64,000 nucleotides of DNA from Cristatella mucedo (GCA_009760855.2 WPIO01000140.1:1-64000); one strand, 5' to 3'; positions 11,680-23,354 are shown, counted from the first letter of the stretch. Made by a program: numbers and translations. Notes: generated by a model from the sequence alone, not told the origin.

Positions 11680-11757
11680 AAATTTGTATAACGCCCTCAG
11701 ATAACTTGATCTCTTTCTCAGTACTTTGCCTATGTTTTGGAGAAAGAGGAAGGTCTG
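11680..11757 (-). mobile_element. LINE/SINE-A tail fragment
   Basis: The order 'ataataaatttgtataacg', 'ccctcagataacttgatctc' and 'cagtactttgcctatg' fits the inverted tail shared by SINE-A and the LINE. It lies head to tail against the preceding SINE-B. Confidence 0.6.
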
Positions 11758-11759
11758 CA

Positions 11760-12680
11760 AGAGATTCTCTGCCAGGATTGGCTTGTAGATTCACTGCATC
11801 TATGGTCAGAGCTTGCTGCACTAACCTCGTGCACTTTGGCTTGGCTCTGGTTGCGGCAGGGTCAAGGTTCGGGGCTGTAATAACCAGGATGTAAGGCGCT
11901 AGCTCTTCCTGACCGAGGTCAAAACTGTGATTGCTAAAGCCGGAGATGATGTGCTGCCAATGTATCGCCACGCAAAATGCAAATGCATTGCATCAATGCT
12001 GCTTCAGTCCCTCTGTAGGTGATCTCCAAGGTGAGGTCTCTGACACCTTTGCCCTTCGAGTCTCTCCCTGGCAGATTTTACTTCTGTTTGCCACTGATGG
12101 GCCACTCTGTACGAAATGCTCAGCCGTTTAAGCGACCTAGTGCGTTTTCAAATTATGGCTGCTTAGTGGTGAAACTTACCATGGCTCGTAGGTAGGAAGC
12201 TGAGGATGAACCCCAGTTTTTGGAGGTATAAGGAAGGTATATCAACACTTGACAACAACGTCACCCGACGAAAATGATGTTTTGTCGTCGAAACGTAAAA
12301 TCTTGCCACGTCATATATTTTCCAGTATACATGCAAAGATAATGTGATTGTGTTTCAGGGATCGTATTTGTGCCCTCTTGCATTTTCCACGTTTTGAATA
12401 GATTATAGAAGTCACTATTTTTTTATCACGCTTTTGATTCAGCCGGGAAATTTTCGGTGACTTGCGGTGTGCATAGATGAAATAAATGGAAAAGTCAGGA
12501 AGGTGATCGTGGAAGTGAGTAATGTACAAATACTAGCTTAGTCAGCTACGCGGCATTAATCAGATGTGGCAATAGGAGATGTGAATTCAGTGGAAAATAC
12601 TGTAGACTATTTAGTCCACGACACCCCGAGCAGAATTCCAGGCACGAAGATTAAGTGGATGAAAGCAAAAGATCTCAAAG
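11760..12680. other. No gene recognised
   Basis: The ORFs at 11,663-11,971 and 11,706-11,894 lie on opposite strands of the same DNA, and that at 11,931-12,131 has no known motif. I see no promoter or repeat I can support here. Confidence 0.4.
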
Positions 12681-12685
12681 ACTGA

Positions 12686-12883
12686 CATCCAATAAACCCA
12701 TATAACCAGAATGAGTTGCAACAATTTAATCGGCGCCATGAGGCAAACATCCGGCACGCCTATCGAACTCAAATGCAGGGTGCCCGTCGAACCACTCTTC
12801 GACAGGCTAATCGAGGCCACAGGCATTTCAGCCTCTTTGAAAAACAGCTGCGCTTCGAAGCTGGCGATATCTCATACGGTTAA
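12686..12883 (+). pseudogene. Possible coding remnant, arginine-rich, family unknown
   Basis: The plus strand is open from 12,686 to a stop at 12,881-12,883, without an ATG at its start. The peptide contains QQFNRRHEANIRHAYRTQ, then an Arg-rich stretch, and ends near FEKQLRFEAGD. Its composition (many Arg, Gln, His, few rare residues) looks more protein-like than the neighbouring random frames. No family is recognised. It could be an exon or part of a mobile element, and could also be chance. Confidence 0.25.
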
Positions 12884-12889
12884 ACTAAG

Positions 12890-14490
12890 TCATTTTGGAT
12901 GCGTATCTGGTAAAAAGTATCAAACGGTACATGCATTTAGCCATTTTCTGACCAATTCTCTAAACGTGAAGGTCAGTAACCATCTCCTAACATTTATGCC
13001 TGTACTACCGTTAATATGTGTCTACCATCTTGCAGTGAGCAGTCAACTCAATCATATACAGTTCAGCTAATTCATAGCTTTCAGTGAGGGAAGCAAGATT
13101 TTTTTAATTTTTTGGTTATCATTAATTACTGCTTTGTTAAATTGATTCAATTCTCTAGCTACTTTTTGGTATTCGCAGTTAACTTCCGGCTAACTCCTAA
13201 GTCTTCACATGAGCTCCAATACAGTCTGGACATGATTGAAATTGCATCTCGAGCGTTATTGCAAACCAGTATTTACTGCGCCGAAACAATTACTCTAAAA
13301 GCGTAAGAATATTTTTGGAACTTTTTTTGAGTGACAGTGCACTTTTGTTTGAGAATAAAAAGTTCGTTTGATAATAAAAACTATCAAAACTATTTTGAAT
13401 TATTCCTCACTTTCTCCGATGAAGATTTTCCAACACAAAAGAAAGAGCTGCAAGATTAACGGTCGCTCGGTCAGTACGGCGGCCTCACCAGCCAGCTAGG
13501 TCACCGGAGAAAATAAATTAGGAGTTTTCCGAGAATTTACATCGGTATCGGCTAGTCAAACAGTAAGAGAAAAGCATGTCGACACTGCCCTCCAGCAGAC
13601 GGGAGGATAGGAGAAACACTAAGGGGAGATAACTCCAAAGACTTCTTTTCCCTGCCTTTAGTACGTCGCACTAAAAGGCACCGATAAAGAGCATAGTCTC
13701 GATTTAGGAAAACATAAGTACTGCTGGACAGCTAGAGGCGACGATAGGCAGCTCACAGTTAACAGGCAACACATTACATTCTACAGAGGACACTAGGAAA
13801 GTTACCTGGGGTTATTTTGACACTAATAATTTACACCAACTTGCTGAAACTACTATATATACAACTTTAGTTCCATAGGACTAATGGGTTGCAAGAAAGG
13901 AGAGAAGGTTAGTGACGCCCCGACGAGGTGGCAGCCGTGCTGTGCAGGCAGTCGTGCGACCCATTCTTCAGCGCAGCGGCACCTGAACACGTACAACAAC
14001 CGAGTTGTTGAACTCGAGAGTTGCTTTAGACAACTAACAGTGAGCGCTACACTAACCCCTACATGGTTTGCCGTGGCGGCTGCTACAGCGATGGCAGTGG
14101 CAGTGGCAGTGCACAAGGAGCTCCATCAACAGTTCATGTCGCACGCTCATAGACAAGAACTGGCGAGGCGACGGTGTGGCAAAAGACCAGTCACATCCGC
14201 AAACGAGTGGTCGATTCCTGGATTGCACACTCATCACGGTGCACTACTCCAAGAGAGGCCTTAAATGCATTCTCTTACGAAGCAACTGTATACATGAGAA
14301 CCATTAACGAGCACTTGCGAAGTTTTGACCAAGCTATGGAATTTAAAAGGTACATGTCACTGAAAATGAAGCTTTTTAAAAATCGTAAGTCGTACAAAGT
14401 GGGCACTTGTATCAGAAGCAATTCTATAGTGCCCATAAGCGTAGCTGCAGATTCCACAGTCCAACCAGTATCGTTTTGAATCAAAGGCAG
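12890..14490. other. No gene recognised; overlapping GC-richer ORFs at 13.85-14.3 kb
   Basis: The ORFs at 13,853-14,307 overlap on both strands over the same GC-richer patch, which includes a short run of tggcag/tggcggctg-like triplets. None has a recognisable motif. Elsewhere the stretch is AT-rich and featureless. Confidence 0.4.
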
Positions 14491-14610
14491 ATAATGCTTT
14501 TTTTGTTGTCGTGCTATAGTATAAATATGATGATTTCTTGTTTGAAATCTTGATTGATTGCGATAAACATTTTTGCCAGTCTCAAGACATCCTAACTAAT
14601 CTGAATGTGA

Positions 14611-15264
14611 TTAATATTTCTTTACAACATCCTTTTTTGTACCTTTAGCTTTCTTTGCTGAAGACTTCACTTCTATACCATTATTTGTTGAAACTGCTAT
14701 TTGCATAGAGTACAATTTCGGTCTTAAGAAAACTCCCTCATCTAGTACAACAGAGTTCTCTATCGTAATTCCATTTTTATCTTCAATGAAATCTTTGGTT
14801 TCTGTGTCAATTGTATATTTATCTGCTATCTCATCTTTAAATTTTCCTAAGCTTCCTCTTTTTTTTACCATCATTTTCTAAAATCCTTCTAATTTGCACA
14901 CTTCCTGATTTTTTGGATAGCCAGAGAGGTCTAGATAATCTTTATAATTCTTAAAGTCCTTATAAACATCCTCTGTATTTATCTTCATGACTAAAGAATC
15001 AGTATCAGTATATGCAAGTGTAAGTGCATCTCCATAATTATCTTTCATTGTGTTATAATAAAAGTCTTGCATTACTAATTTTGATATCTCAAGAATAGCA
15101 AAACCTAAGTGAATAGGTTTGTTAAGATAGATTTCAGTTTTTGTCGTTTCTATTCCAACAAGATCCATGTTGAAAAGTCTTCTATCTTTAAATCTTGCAC
15201 TCATAACTCTTTTATTTGATGTTTCAACATACTTGTCGAACTTTAAATCAAATAACTCAATGTT

Positions 15265-15308
<44 letters not shown>

Positions 15309-18132
15309 TTTTCCATTATCTTCCCATAGAAGGCATTATTTTTTAACTTATAGAATTCTTTTTCAAGCTCATCTTTAGCATCTTTTCTTCTCTCAATGTT
15401 ATTTTTAATGTTACCACTCAACCAATCACTTTGCGAAAAACTCATTACTCTATGTATCTTTGTCAAGACATAGCCCCTTTCTAAAGCAAACTGCAAATTT
15501 CTATAATGAATAATGTACTTCTCTCTTGGTTAAGGATCAAGAATCAATTTCTTAACTTTACTTTTATGATCATCTTTAGCTAAAGTTTTATTTTAATAAG
15601 ATGAATACTCATCTGTTGCAACTTCTCTCCTAATTGGTAAATGAGGATAACCAGAATAAACATTATTTAAATCCTCTGGACAGTGCATGTCAACCTCAAA
15701 AGCATAGCTAGTCTTTGAATTTTCTCTTACTCCTAATATTTTTTTGTTTGTAAATGATTTAATCTGCTTCTCATCTAAAAACTAAAAATTAATTGTCCGC
15801 AAGAATTGAGTCATTGCAGTCGCATAAAGAGAATTTGCATCAACATAGAGTAGCCAACTCTTTTTCTTTGTGCTATCATAATTAGATGCCATTTGGTTGT
15901 TAGCCTTAACATGCCTGCAAGATGCTTGCGTTATACCTCCTCTGATTGCACTCTCAAAGAAATTGAAATCTTCAAAGTTTGATAATAAATCTAATCAAAC
16001 TTTTGAAAATCTTAAACCTGCACACCAAGTTAAACCAGGAGCAGTAAAGAAGTTGGCAGGATCCAGACCATCAATTCTTTTTGAGAGATGTCTAAAATGT
16101 TTAAAAACATCAGCTAGTTGAAAACATCCATTGTGAGATAAATATCACTATATTTTTCTAAAGTATCTTCAGTAAGTGAGTCAATTTTCTTCATTAATCT
16201 CCACACTTCTTGCGCTCTATCATAATCCTTTTCTCCAATGTTGCTATCGTTTAATGTACTATAAAAACATTTTATTGGAGGCAAACTTTTATCTTCTAGC
16301 TTTGAGAAAGAATCGACATATTCATAGGGAAAAAACTCCCTTTGCTGATAACAACTCAAATTCTTTATCGCTAAGCATAAAGAACTTATCTCTAGTATAT
16401 TTTAGTGGTTTCTCTGACTTAACAACATTTTTAACTAAGTCTGGGAATCCTTTATTCATCAGCTGAAGTGAATCTCTAAAACTAAGAGCTCCGATTTCAA
16501 TTTTTATATATTTTTCCATATTATTTGCAATTACGCTTTTTTAAGTTTTTGACCATGAAACTCCTGAACTAAAAAATGTGAATCATATCCTTTTAGATTA
16601 TGCGTAAATACAGGAAGCTTATACTTTTCTGGATTAATACTAACATTAAGATTACACTCGTTGTGTGCAGCACCTCGATACTTGCCAGTAAGATGACAGT
16701 GATCTAAAACCTTATCATCTTTTAAATCTAGGTTGCAAATATAACAAACAGTTGCCGAGTTGTATGCCTTACTCTCTTCACTAGTCATAGTCTTATAATC
16801 GCATTTCCTATACTCAGGAAGAATCTCTCTCAATTCTTTTTTGATTGAATCTACTTCCTCTAGTAGATTCTGTACTAACTCTCTTACATTATTTGGACCC
16901 TTAAGTAATTTGAAACTTTATCTTTCTCCTTCGTAATCTATAATTGTCTATGCGCTTGAATGTGGAATGTGTTTTTGAAAAGAACCTTTAGGAATACTAT
17001 TATCTCCCTTATCAGTCTTTCTTACATCACTAAGCAAACAGTCAGAGTCTGCATAAGCAACAAATGGACACCATAACGTTTTTGAGTATTCCTTAAAGTA
17101 ACACTTTTCTCCTTCCTCAGGCATTTTTATTCTAGACCTGCCATCATTTCCTTTCTTACATGCATCAATATGTTGTGCAAGTTTATCTTGAGAATAAAAT
17201 CTGCAGATACATCTCTTACAAGTTAGTTGAGTGCCAAATCCCTTTGAGCTTCTGCAAAGTCCATTAAAATTCTTAATGATTACATGATGAGAGACTGTCT
17301 TATCTTCATTGCTGTATAAAAGAAGATCTAAGTGCTTCCCATTTTCCTCATCAACTATAAGAAGTGGGCTTAAATCTTTGCTGCAATACTGACAAACATT
17401 TATTGTAATGTCAAACAGTTTTGCTAAAATAGGTATGTCTGAAATACTTTACGTTTGAGAACATCCAGGTCTTACATTAAACAAGTTTGTCAAAGTAGGA
17501 ATAAGATGATTATATTTTTCAAAAAGTATCTTAGTAAGATCTGCAATTAACTCTGGATGATTGTCTCTAGGATGAAGAAATCTTAGTACACACCACAATG
17601 CACAACAGTTATGTGATTCATTCTTTATATTCAAGGTTGACCTCTTTTTCTCTTATCCTTTAGGCATAGGTAAATAACTCCCTCCAAAACGATGTCTAAA
17701 ATGAGTAAACTTTGCATATAAAGCATTAATTGCAGACAGACTCCAACTAGATCCTTTGTCTAGCCATTCTTCAATCCTTTCCTTAAAAGAAACGAATTGC
17801 ATTTTAATAATAGACTCAATGTTACTAGTCCTATTTATCATTACATTAGGTATGCCAGAAAATGGCTGATTGCAGAAAGATCCGTTTTCCGATTCTAGAA
17901 TTGGAGATACAATCATTGTCATTTTTAAATCTTTCTTGTTCTTGAGTATGTCCCTTATCACTCTGATAAGTCCGTCGGCAGTTCTGTCATAAATTTTATC
18001 AAAGTCTATTTCACCTCTATCTAAACCAACATACTCATAGTCCATAAACTTACCGTCTGATGAGGTTTTACCTAAAAACCAACCATTCTCCTCAATTCTC
18101 ATTAATCTTCTTGATTCTCTCTCATTGACCAT
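14611..18132 (-). pseudogene. Polinton/Maverick-type DNA polymerase B, decayed
   Basis: Reading the minus strand from 18,132 to 14,611 gives, in order: a polB N-terminal region; Cys-pair clusters near 17,400 and 17,200; an Exo I-like YADSDC (about 17,065); an endonuclease VII-like CYIC...DHCH...G.YRGAAHN.CN (about 16,750-16,650); Exo II-like THNLKGYDSHF (about 16,590); PYEYVDSF; IRGGIT (15,931-15,950); palm motif A, DANSLYATAM (15,812-15,841); motif [11 protein letters not shown] (15,321-15,350); motif C, YTDTDSL (14,992-15,012); and GKFKDE near 14,845. This is the protein-primed polB order of Polintons and related virus-like elements, which replicates the element's linear DNA. At least eight in-frame stops (TAA, TAG, one TGA) and several frameshifts, mostly in A or T runs, break it. 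Exo I has Asp where the family usually has Glu. The AT-richness contrasts with the flanks. Confidence 0.9.
15267..15304. repeat. (CT)19 microsatellite inside the polB remnant
   Basis: Nineteen CT dinucleotides lie directly after the MENVR segment that follows polymerase motif B. On the coding strand they encode an Arg-Glu run and then shift the frame. Confidence 0.95.
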
Positions 18133-18133
18133 T

Positions 18134-18349
18134 TCATATTCTTTTTTTCTTTATTTTTTGAGAGGAATTTCTTTCTATTTTTTTATTTGGAATTACTTGC
18201 AAGCTAGATATCATTTTATCTAAACTAGCCTTTGAAAATGGATACTTAGGCCAAAGCCCTGTTCTTTTTCGTACTTCTTCTCTAACACGTTTAGCGTGAT
18301 CGCTAAAATGTTCACCCTCACGTCGCACAACATAATCATTGTTAGACAT
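18134..18349 (-). CDS. Small ORF at the 5' side of Polinton polB
   Basis: The 71-codon ORF begins with ATG at 18,349 and is Lys/Arg/Glu-rich (for example VREEVRKRTGLWPKYPF). It ends within an A-rich run one base out of frame with the polB N-terminal ORF that begins at 18,132. It may be the true start of the polymerase, split by a homopolymer frameshift, or a separate small ORF; I cannot decide. No family is recognised. Its AT-rich codon use matches the polB block. Confidence 0.5.
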   Translation of the reverse strand: MSNNDYVVRREGEHFSDHAKRVREEVRKRTGLWPKYPFSKASLDKMISSLQVIPNKKIERNSSQKIKKKRI

Positions 18350-18467
18350 ATCTTATACTATATAATCTTTTTTCTTTAAATCGAATTTTAATATGTTAGA
18401 GTGCGATGGGATAAACAACGAATAGGCGAAACCACTATGTTGAGCGACAGCGAGTCTAGTGTTGAGT

Positions 18468-18591
18468 GAGTAGTTTGGTTTTGAAAGTTATGGAGACTAG
18501 TGGTCTCAGACGAAGACCCTCGATCGAGCTGTGCGAGATTGAGGGTTGAGGCTGAGCCCTAGGCTCCATAACGTTCAAAACATAACTACTC
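18468..18591. repeat. 124-bp fold-back palindrome
   Basis: Left and right halves are imperfect reverse complements throughout. The ends GAGTAGTT and AACTACTC pair, then GTTTTGAA with TTCAAAAC, GTTATGGAG with CTCCATAAC, and inside them GACCCTC with GAGGGTT. This is the structure of a fold-back or MITE-like element, or of a palindromic terminal segment. It lies about 120 bp beyond the Polinton ORFs. No clear target duplication is visible. Confidence 0.75.
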
Positions 18592-19320
18592 TATGGGAAA
18601 GTGCTATATTATCAAAGGCATTTTTAATATGGTAATTGTGCTTAGCTGTTACTTGGGCAAGATTTAAGGCGAACATGATGAAAAGTAGTGACTCCGGGAA
18701 TGATGAATGAGGTAACCCATAGTTTACAATAGCTCTTTTGGGTGACAGTCGCCAAAGTGACACGTACATGACACGTATATTTCCCACAAAGACATACATT
18801 TAGTCACTGTAGTGACATAAATTTAATCACTTTAGTCTCGGTAGTCGTAACTATTGAATCGGCTTCATGCAGATGCTTGTAAGTAATCAATCTGGCTAAG
18901 TGATAGAAAACAGATCACTATCAAGCGAAAAGGCTGCATTGATTTACATAAAAGCGGTAGCGAGACTTCTTCTATTTGAGATCATTTATTAGCATCAATG
19001 TATTTAAATATGACTTACTTGTATTAATGCAGTTATTCATGCGGTTTTATTAGGCATATGATAAGTATTTTGATATATCAATGTAGATAGCCTTCCCGAG
19101 CCTTCCCGAACTTCAATATATAAGTGGAAGAGCAGTAAATCGCTAGTAAAAAAACCCACCTCCTCCACGTGCCCTTTCCATTGGAAAGGTGACACGTCGA
19201 CCCCTCCTATTTTTGCTTATTTGCTAAGTAAAAAGCTGTGGAAAAAGCTGAACCATTAGTCTGCCACTATACAAATGAGCCTGCTCAACAGCTAGCAAGG
19301 TGTGAAAAGTCGGATGCCTT
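18592..19320. other. No gene recognised
   Basis: AT-rich and without recognisable coding or mobile-element sequence. A short tandem 'gccttcccgagccttcccga' is visible near 19,090-19,108. Confidence 0.4.
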
Positions 19321-19324
19321 AATA

Positions 19325-19585
19325 GGACGTCAGTCAGTGACTGAGTGTGAGTGAGCAAGTAAGTCAGTGAGTGAGTGAGTGAGCAAATGAGTGAATGAGT
19401 GAGCAAGAGAGTGAGAGAGCAAGCCGAGAGAGAGTGAGCGAGCAAGAGAGTGTATGAGAGAGTGAGTGTACAAGGGAGCTGAGAGAGCGAGTAAGCAAGC
19501 AAAAGAGCGAGCCAGCCAGCGACTTAGCAAGCTTGCATGGATGAGTGAACGAGTGTGAGTGAGTGAGCGAGTGTGAGTGAGTATT
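19325..19585. repeat. (GAGT)n degenerate tetranucleotide array
   Basis: Repeats of gagtgagtgagt with interspersed gagcaag and gagagag variants run for about 260 bp. The long Ser/Leu/His-rich ORFs on the minus strand across it are low-complexity artefacts. Confidence 0.9.
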
Positions 19586-19814
19586 ACTTCGTTTTGCCAA
19601 CTTTTTCAAACTTATGCAGTTGACCAACTCGGGATAAAGAGTTAGATTACAAGAGCAGGCGCAGCTCACATAGGTATCGGCACTAGCTTGGAAGGCATGA
19701 TTCTTCCAAGCCTTCAAAAATCGCTCAGAACCGAATTGCATGTTCGAGACCCCAAATGAGGGCCAAAAACGGACGTCTCACAGAGAAAGTCAACGAGGGG
19801 TACAAGAACAAATC

Positions 19815-20140
19815 ATTTTTTGGCTCCAGCCTATCTATCCGACCAACTTCTTAATCAATTCAAACATCATAACACCTGCGTTTCTAAAACTATGTGTTTA
19901 CCCGTACCTCGAATTGACCTAAAATCGTTCGGAGACCATGCCTTTAGTTGGTATACTCTCAAAGCCTGGGACTCACTCTCGACTTGCTACACGACATTCC
20001 CCGACTTGGCCACACCATCGGACCCATTTATGACAGCACTTAGAGGGTCCCTTTAATTTATTCGTCATGTACTGGGTTTTCGGACCATGTAAACTAAAGG
20101 CTGGTTTTCCGAAGTTCCTAACGCTCACGCGAGGTTAAGC
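19815..20140 (+). mobile_element. Decayed LINE: RT C-terminus and 3' UTR
   Basis: The plus strand reads APAYLSD..., LKSFGDHAFSWYTLKAWDSL and a final LRGSL. This is parallel to CLSD, LKSFGDRAFSSYAPKAWNSL and FSGSL in the better copy ending at 28,946. The 3' UTR is only partly recognisable (gggtccctttaatttattcg) and no (ATT)n tail remains. Confidence 0.75.
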
Positions 20141-20629
20141 TTATTGACTTGATTAAGAAAGGCAGGTGGCACGATGCCTGCCTGGAAGACAGGTTAAGGT
20201 CAAACCTAATGTCACTAGGAGACTGAGACAACCACCTTCCAAATTGGCTCTCTTTTTAGCATCTCTTTTATATTGCCTCTGCAGTTATGTTACCTTGCCT
20301 GTTCTAAATTAATGATTTGTGAATATGACCACAGAAGAAGAATTGGTCCATTTAGGACAATACGACATGAAAAATGCAACATCATCTCTTACAAATTTCT
20401 GTGCAAGCCTAATAGACCGGTGGCAGTGCAGAACCCTTAAACTATGCTCGTCTATCGTAACTGCCACAGCATTCACGTTGTCTCCACTGATCTCCGATCT
20501 GCACTCTCCATCAGCAGCAAGAGCATCCCCATATCACTCTTTGATCTCCTGCCCAAGCTTGAGTGACAAAAAACCAGCTCCTCATGGGCCACTCTTCTTA
20601 GCACCAGTAAATCCTTTAGGGATTGCACC
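20141..20629. other. No gene recognised; unassigned 125-codon ORF
   Basis: The ORF 20,319-20,696 ends inside the duplicated segment described next and shows no motif I know. It is Ser/Pro/Leu-rich. Confidence 0.35.
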
Positions 20630-21015
20630 CTCAGTTCCCGTGAGTCTAAATTCTGAAACTACCGACTGCCCGACATCACGACATTTCCTAACTTGACATT
20701 CAAGGCACAGCTAAACACCAACACTTGATTTGCTCAGGCCACACGTCCTTCCTGTGGTGAAACTTTGAGCATTAGTATCACTAGCCGCACTGGTTTGGCA
20801 CACCGGTTTGGCCCAGATACCACTTTGACTTCCCGTGAGTCTAAAACCTGAAATTCTTGACTGCCCATCATCGCGAAATTTCCAAACTTGACAATTCATG
20901 CACAATTAATCAAAAACACGGATCTTGCAGCACGTGATTTTTCCACGCGACACGACCCATGCTAAATGTGGTGAAACCATGAACATTATCATCACTAACC
21001 GCACTTTTTAGGCCC
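20630..21015. repeat. Two-copy tandem repeat, ~195-bp unit
   Basis: 'tgagtctaaattctgaaa' at 20,641 and 'tgagtctaaaacctgaaa' at 20,836 begin two copies. Each also has 'gactgccc.tcat/cgcga.atttcc', then 'aacttgaca', then 'gtggtgaaac..tga.cat', and ends in 'cactagccgcact' or 'cactaaccgcact'. The copies are clearly diverged. Confidence 0.75.
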
Positions 21016-22596
21016 AGTTGTTAATTAAGGTGCTTGTTCCGACCAAGGTCATTCTCATTTATATAGTGGGAGAAGAGCTGCTAACATTCCTTCCTCCACT
21101 CGCATTTTGAAGACATAATTCTTGGCCCATTGACTCGGTAATCATCAAATGTGAGTTCTGGGTTTGGCATGAACAACCAGCAGCACCGTAGTTTCCAGCT
21201 AAGATTCTGGGGTTCTGGTGTTTTCAGCCTGTCAGGGCTGTACAAGAGGATCTCCGGACTGTTCGACTGAGATCATGCTTCAGACCAAACTAAGAAAGCT
21301 GGCAAGCGTTGTAGCTCTGCACTTTTCCAGGATTCCGTGCTTCAAACCATGGAGTCACTGTGCAATATTTCAATCTCTCGGAGCAATTGCAATTTACATG
21401 CAGCTGGACTCGCCATGCACCTAGCATGACCGACAGAAATGCTTGAGACTACTTGCCATGCCGACTGTTACGGGGTGGTCGAGTTTAAGAAACGACCTCC
21501 ATGCTGTTTGTCAGACCGTGACTAAGAGTATTTAGTTCAGTCAAATTTGAGTCAAAAGATTAGTCGGGGTAGAAAGTAGTGAATGGCGTCGGTTGGAGAA
21601 AGACTGGCCAGAAGCGGTTGCAGGAAAGTAAGTCATCGCACCACAAAAAAACCGTGCAAGCGCTGCCATAGTGGAATCCCGTGGCTCTAGCACCCAGCAG
21701 TTGCCAGCCAGTCTTTAAACGAAAGAAGGCAATACCTACCTTACTGTTCAGGGTGGATTGCGAGAGTGTACGAAGTTGCTCAGCATTGGTTCTGTACGAA
21801 GGAGCTAAACAGTGGCACACCGGCTTCGGTCAGTTGATTCGGTAGCTACACTAGTGTCTGTGGGTATTTATCCACCCGGGAGTAAGCCTATTACCAAGGC
21901 TGCTGCTTGGCGCAGCCTGGGATCAGGAAATGCCTGGCAATTAAAATTAGACTAGCATTTACATGGCTACCGACTAGCAGGGCTCGAACAGCGCTGCACT
22001 AGCATAAATGTTATGGAATTGACCAGTTTCACCCAGAGCAGCTGCCATTTTTGACAATCTACACAAATTTTAAGGATATTGCTGTCTCTAACATTATTGT
22101 GTAATTTTCAAACCAGAGGCAGAGATAGTGGGGATTTCCTGAGTGCTGCTGCTGCCGATATAGGCTCGTGAGCTTTGTAGCATTGTGGGCCTTACATCCT
22201 GAAGCAATTGCTTCTGCTGGCTTGCCTCAACCAGCCAATGCTAACAGGTTAATGGGTAGCTCATTGAGACACTGCCGACAAAAGCTCAGCAGACTACTAC
22301 AGGGCTCAGACCGTCACTGGTATTGCGGAGTGGCTGTGCATTTCTTCAGGGTCTCGACCTGTGTTGTCAGCCAGTGTCTTTCCCGAAGGCTTTTTCCTGC
22401 TGCATTCTGGTCCTGCTGTGCGATTGCATTGCACAGTGAGCACACAGCACCTCTTGCTGCTGTGCAATCGACAGCAGCAGTAAGCAGCTTTATACTAGCC
22501 AGCCTGTCCAACCATGGTCGGAAGCTGGCTTCTGCTTTTTCAGGTGATCTATTTCTAGAGGGCGATCTGAAACTCTATAGGGCGAACTGAAACATG
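21016..22596. other. No gene recognised
   Basis: A tRNA-SINE-like scrap (ccgaccaaggtc near 21,040) is the only hint of a known element. The ORF at 22,168-22,590 (140 codons) and its antisense partner show no recognisable domain. Confidence 0.4.
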
Positions 22597-22672
22597 CTGT
22601 CGACTAGATTCGATACATGCCTGCGAGACGTCATCGGCGTCCTGTCGGCCGTGTCCACGTTGCTTGTAGGAG
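22597..22672. repeat. Dispersed direct repeat, copy 1
   Basis: A ~75-bp segment containing 'gtcgactagattcga', 'catgcctgcgaga', 'gtcatcggcgtcctgtcgg' and 'ccgtgtccac' recurs at 23,559-23,637 with only a handful of differences. Confidence 0.8.
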
Positions 22673-22739
22673 CATTTTCTTTATCTTTTTACTGCTATCA
22701 GGTGTCATTTGATTGGGGTTATTGAATCTAATGTATACT

Positions 22740-22975
22740 TCCGAGACTCCACAAAGTTATAAAGACTATGTGGGTGTTACACAGGAGTGTTTTGCATAGC
22801 CCACTTACAGCCTAAGCTTTCGGTACCGATTCGGCAGCCAATAGACTTTATTTCATGCAACATCAAGACAGTCGGAAGATAGCAGAGTCAGGAGAGCAGT
22901 TGAGGTAGTAAGGTAGTCAGTAGCATGGAAGTAGCAGCTCAGGACTGCTGAAAATGATGAGCCAGAGTTGGCAGT
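22740..22975 (+). repeat. RepC interspersed repeat (copy 5)
   Basis: Blocks 'tccacaaag', 'gtgggtgttacacaggag', 'cccacttacagcctaag', 'ctttcggtac', 'agcagagtcaggagagcag' and 'tagcatggaagtagcag' are shared with the copies at 3.5 kb and 10.6 kb. Confidence 0.65.
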
Positions 22976-23124
22976 GTAGTTTGAAATTCTCCAAGTAGCA
23001 GGTACACGTAACCATGCAGAAGACCAAAGTGGGCTCCAAGACGTTTATTCATATGGATGCCGAAGGTGGCCTGTGAGAAAGTTCAAGGAATTTGTGCTGG
23101 CAGTTACTTAAGGCTGGTCAACAG

Positions 23125-23212
23125 TAACAATAATAATAATAATAATAATACACTTGATCAAGCACCCATACAGAACTCAATCTCATTCAAGGCTCTTTAC
23201 ATTTGCTGGATA
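23125..23212 (-). mobile_element. LINE 3' tail fragment
   Basis: A clean (AAT)n run is followed by 'acacttgatcaagcaccc', 'cagaactcaatctcattc' and 'aaggctctttacatttgctg'. It is the minus-strand LINE tail without RT sequence. Confidence 0.75.
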
Positions 23213-23354
23213 GGGATTGCACTCATCATCACTGCACGAGAATTTACATGGCGCTCGCACGACGAGCCGCCGCACATTGCCATACACAACCAGCTACCGA
23301 GAGGCTTCGGTAGTAGCAGTGGCTCGGACCGGAGCTGCAGCTTGAACTGCATCG

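Noticed and set aside
13853-14307. GC-richer ORFs as a host gene exon
   Set aside because: Four frames on both strands are open over the same DNA with no recognisable motif or splice context. The openness reflects base composition.
14611-18132. Reassigned stop codons (TAA/TAG read as an amino acid) in the polymerase
   Set aside because: Most in-frame stops are TAA or TAG, but a TGA also occurs, the positions are not consistently Gln in the family, and frameshifts accompany them. Ordinary decay of an AT-rich gene is simpler. Intact copies elsewhere would decide.
19224-19741. Ser/Leu/His-rich ORFs of up to 125 codons
   Set aside because: They translate a degenerate GAGT tetranucleotide repeat on the opposite strand.
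22168-22590. 140-codon ORF as a gene
   Set aside because: No motif, antisense ORF of comparable openness, and neighbouring sequence is repeat-derived.
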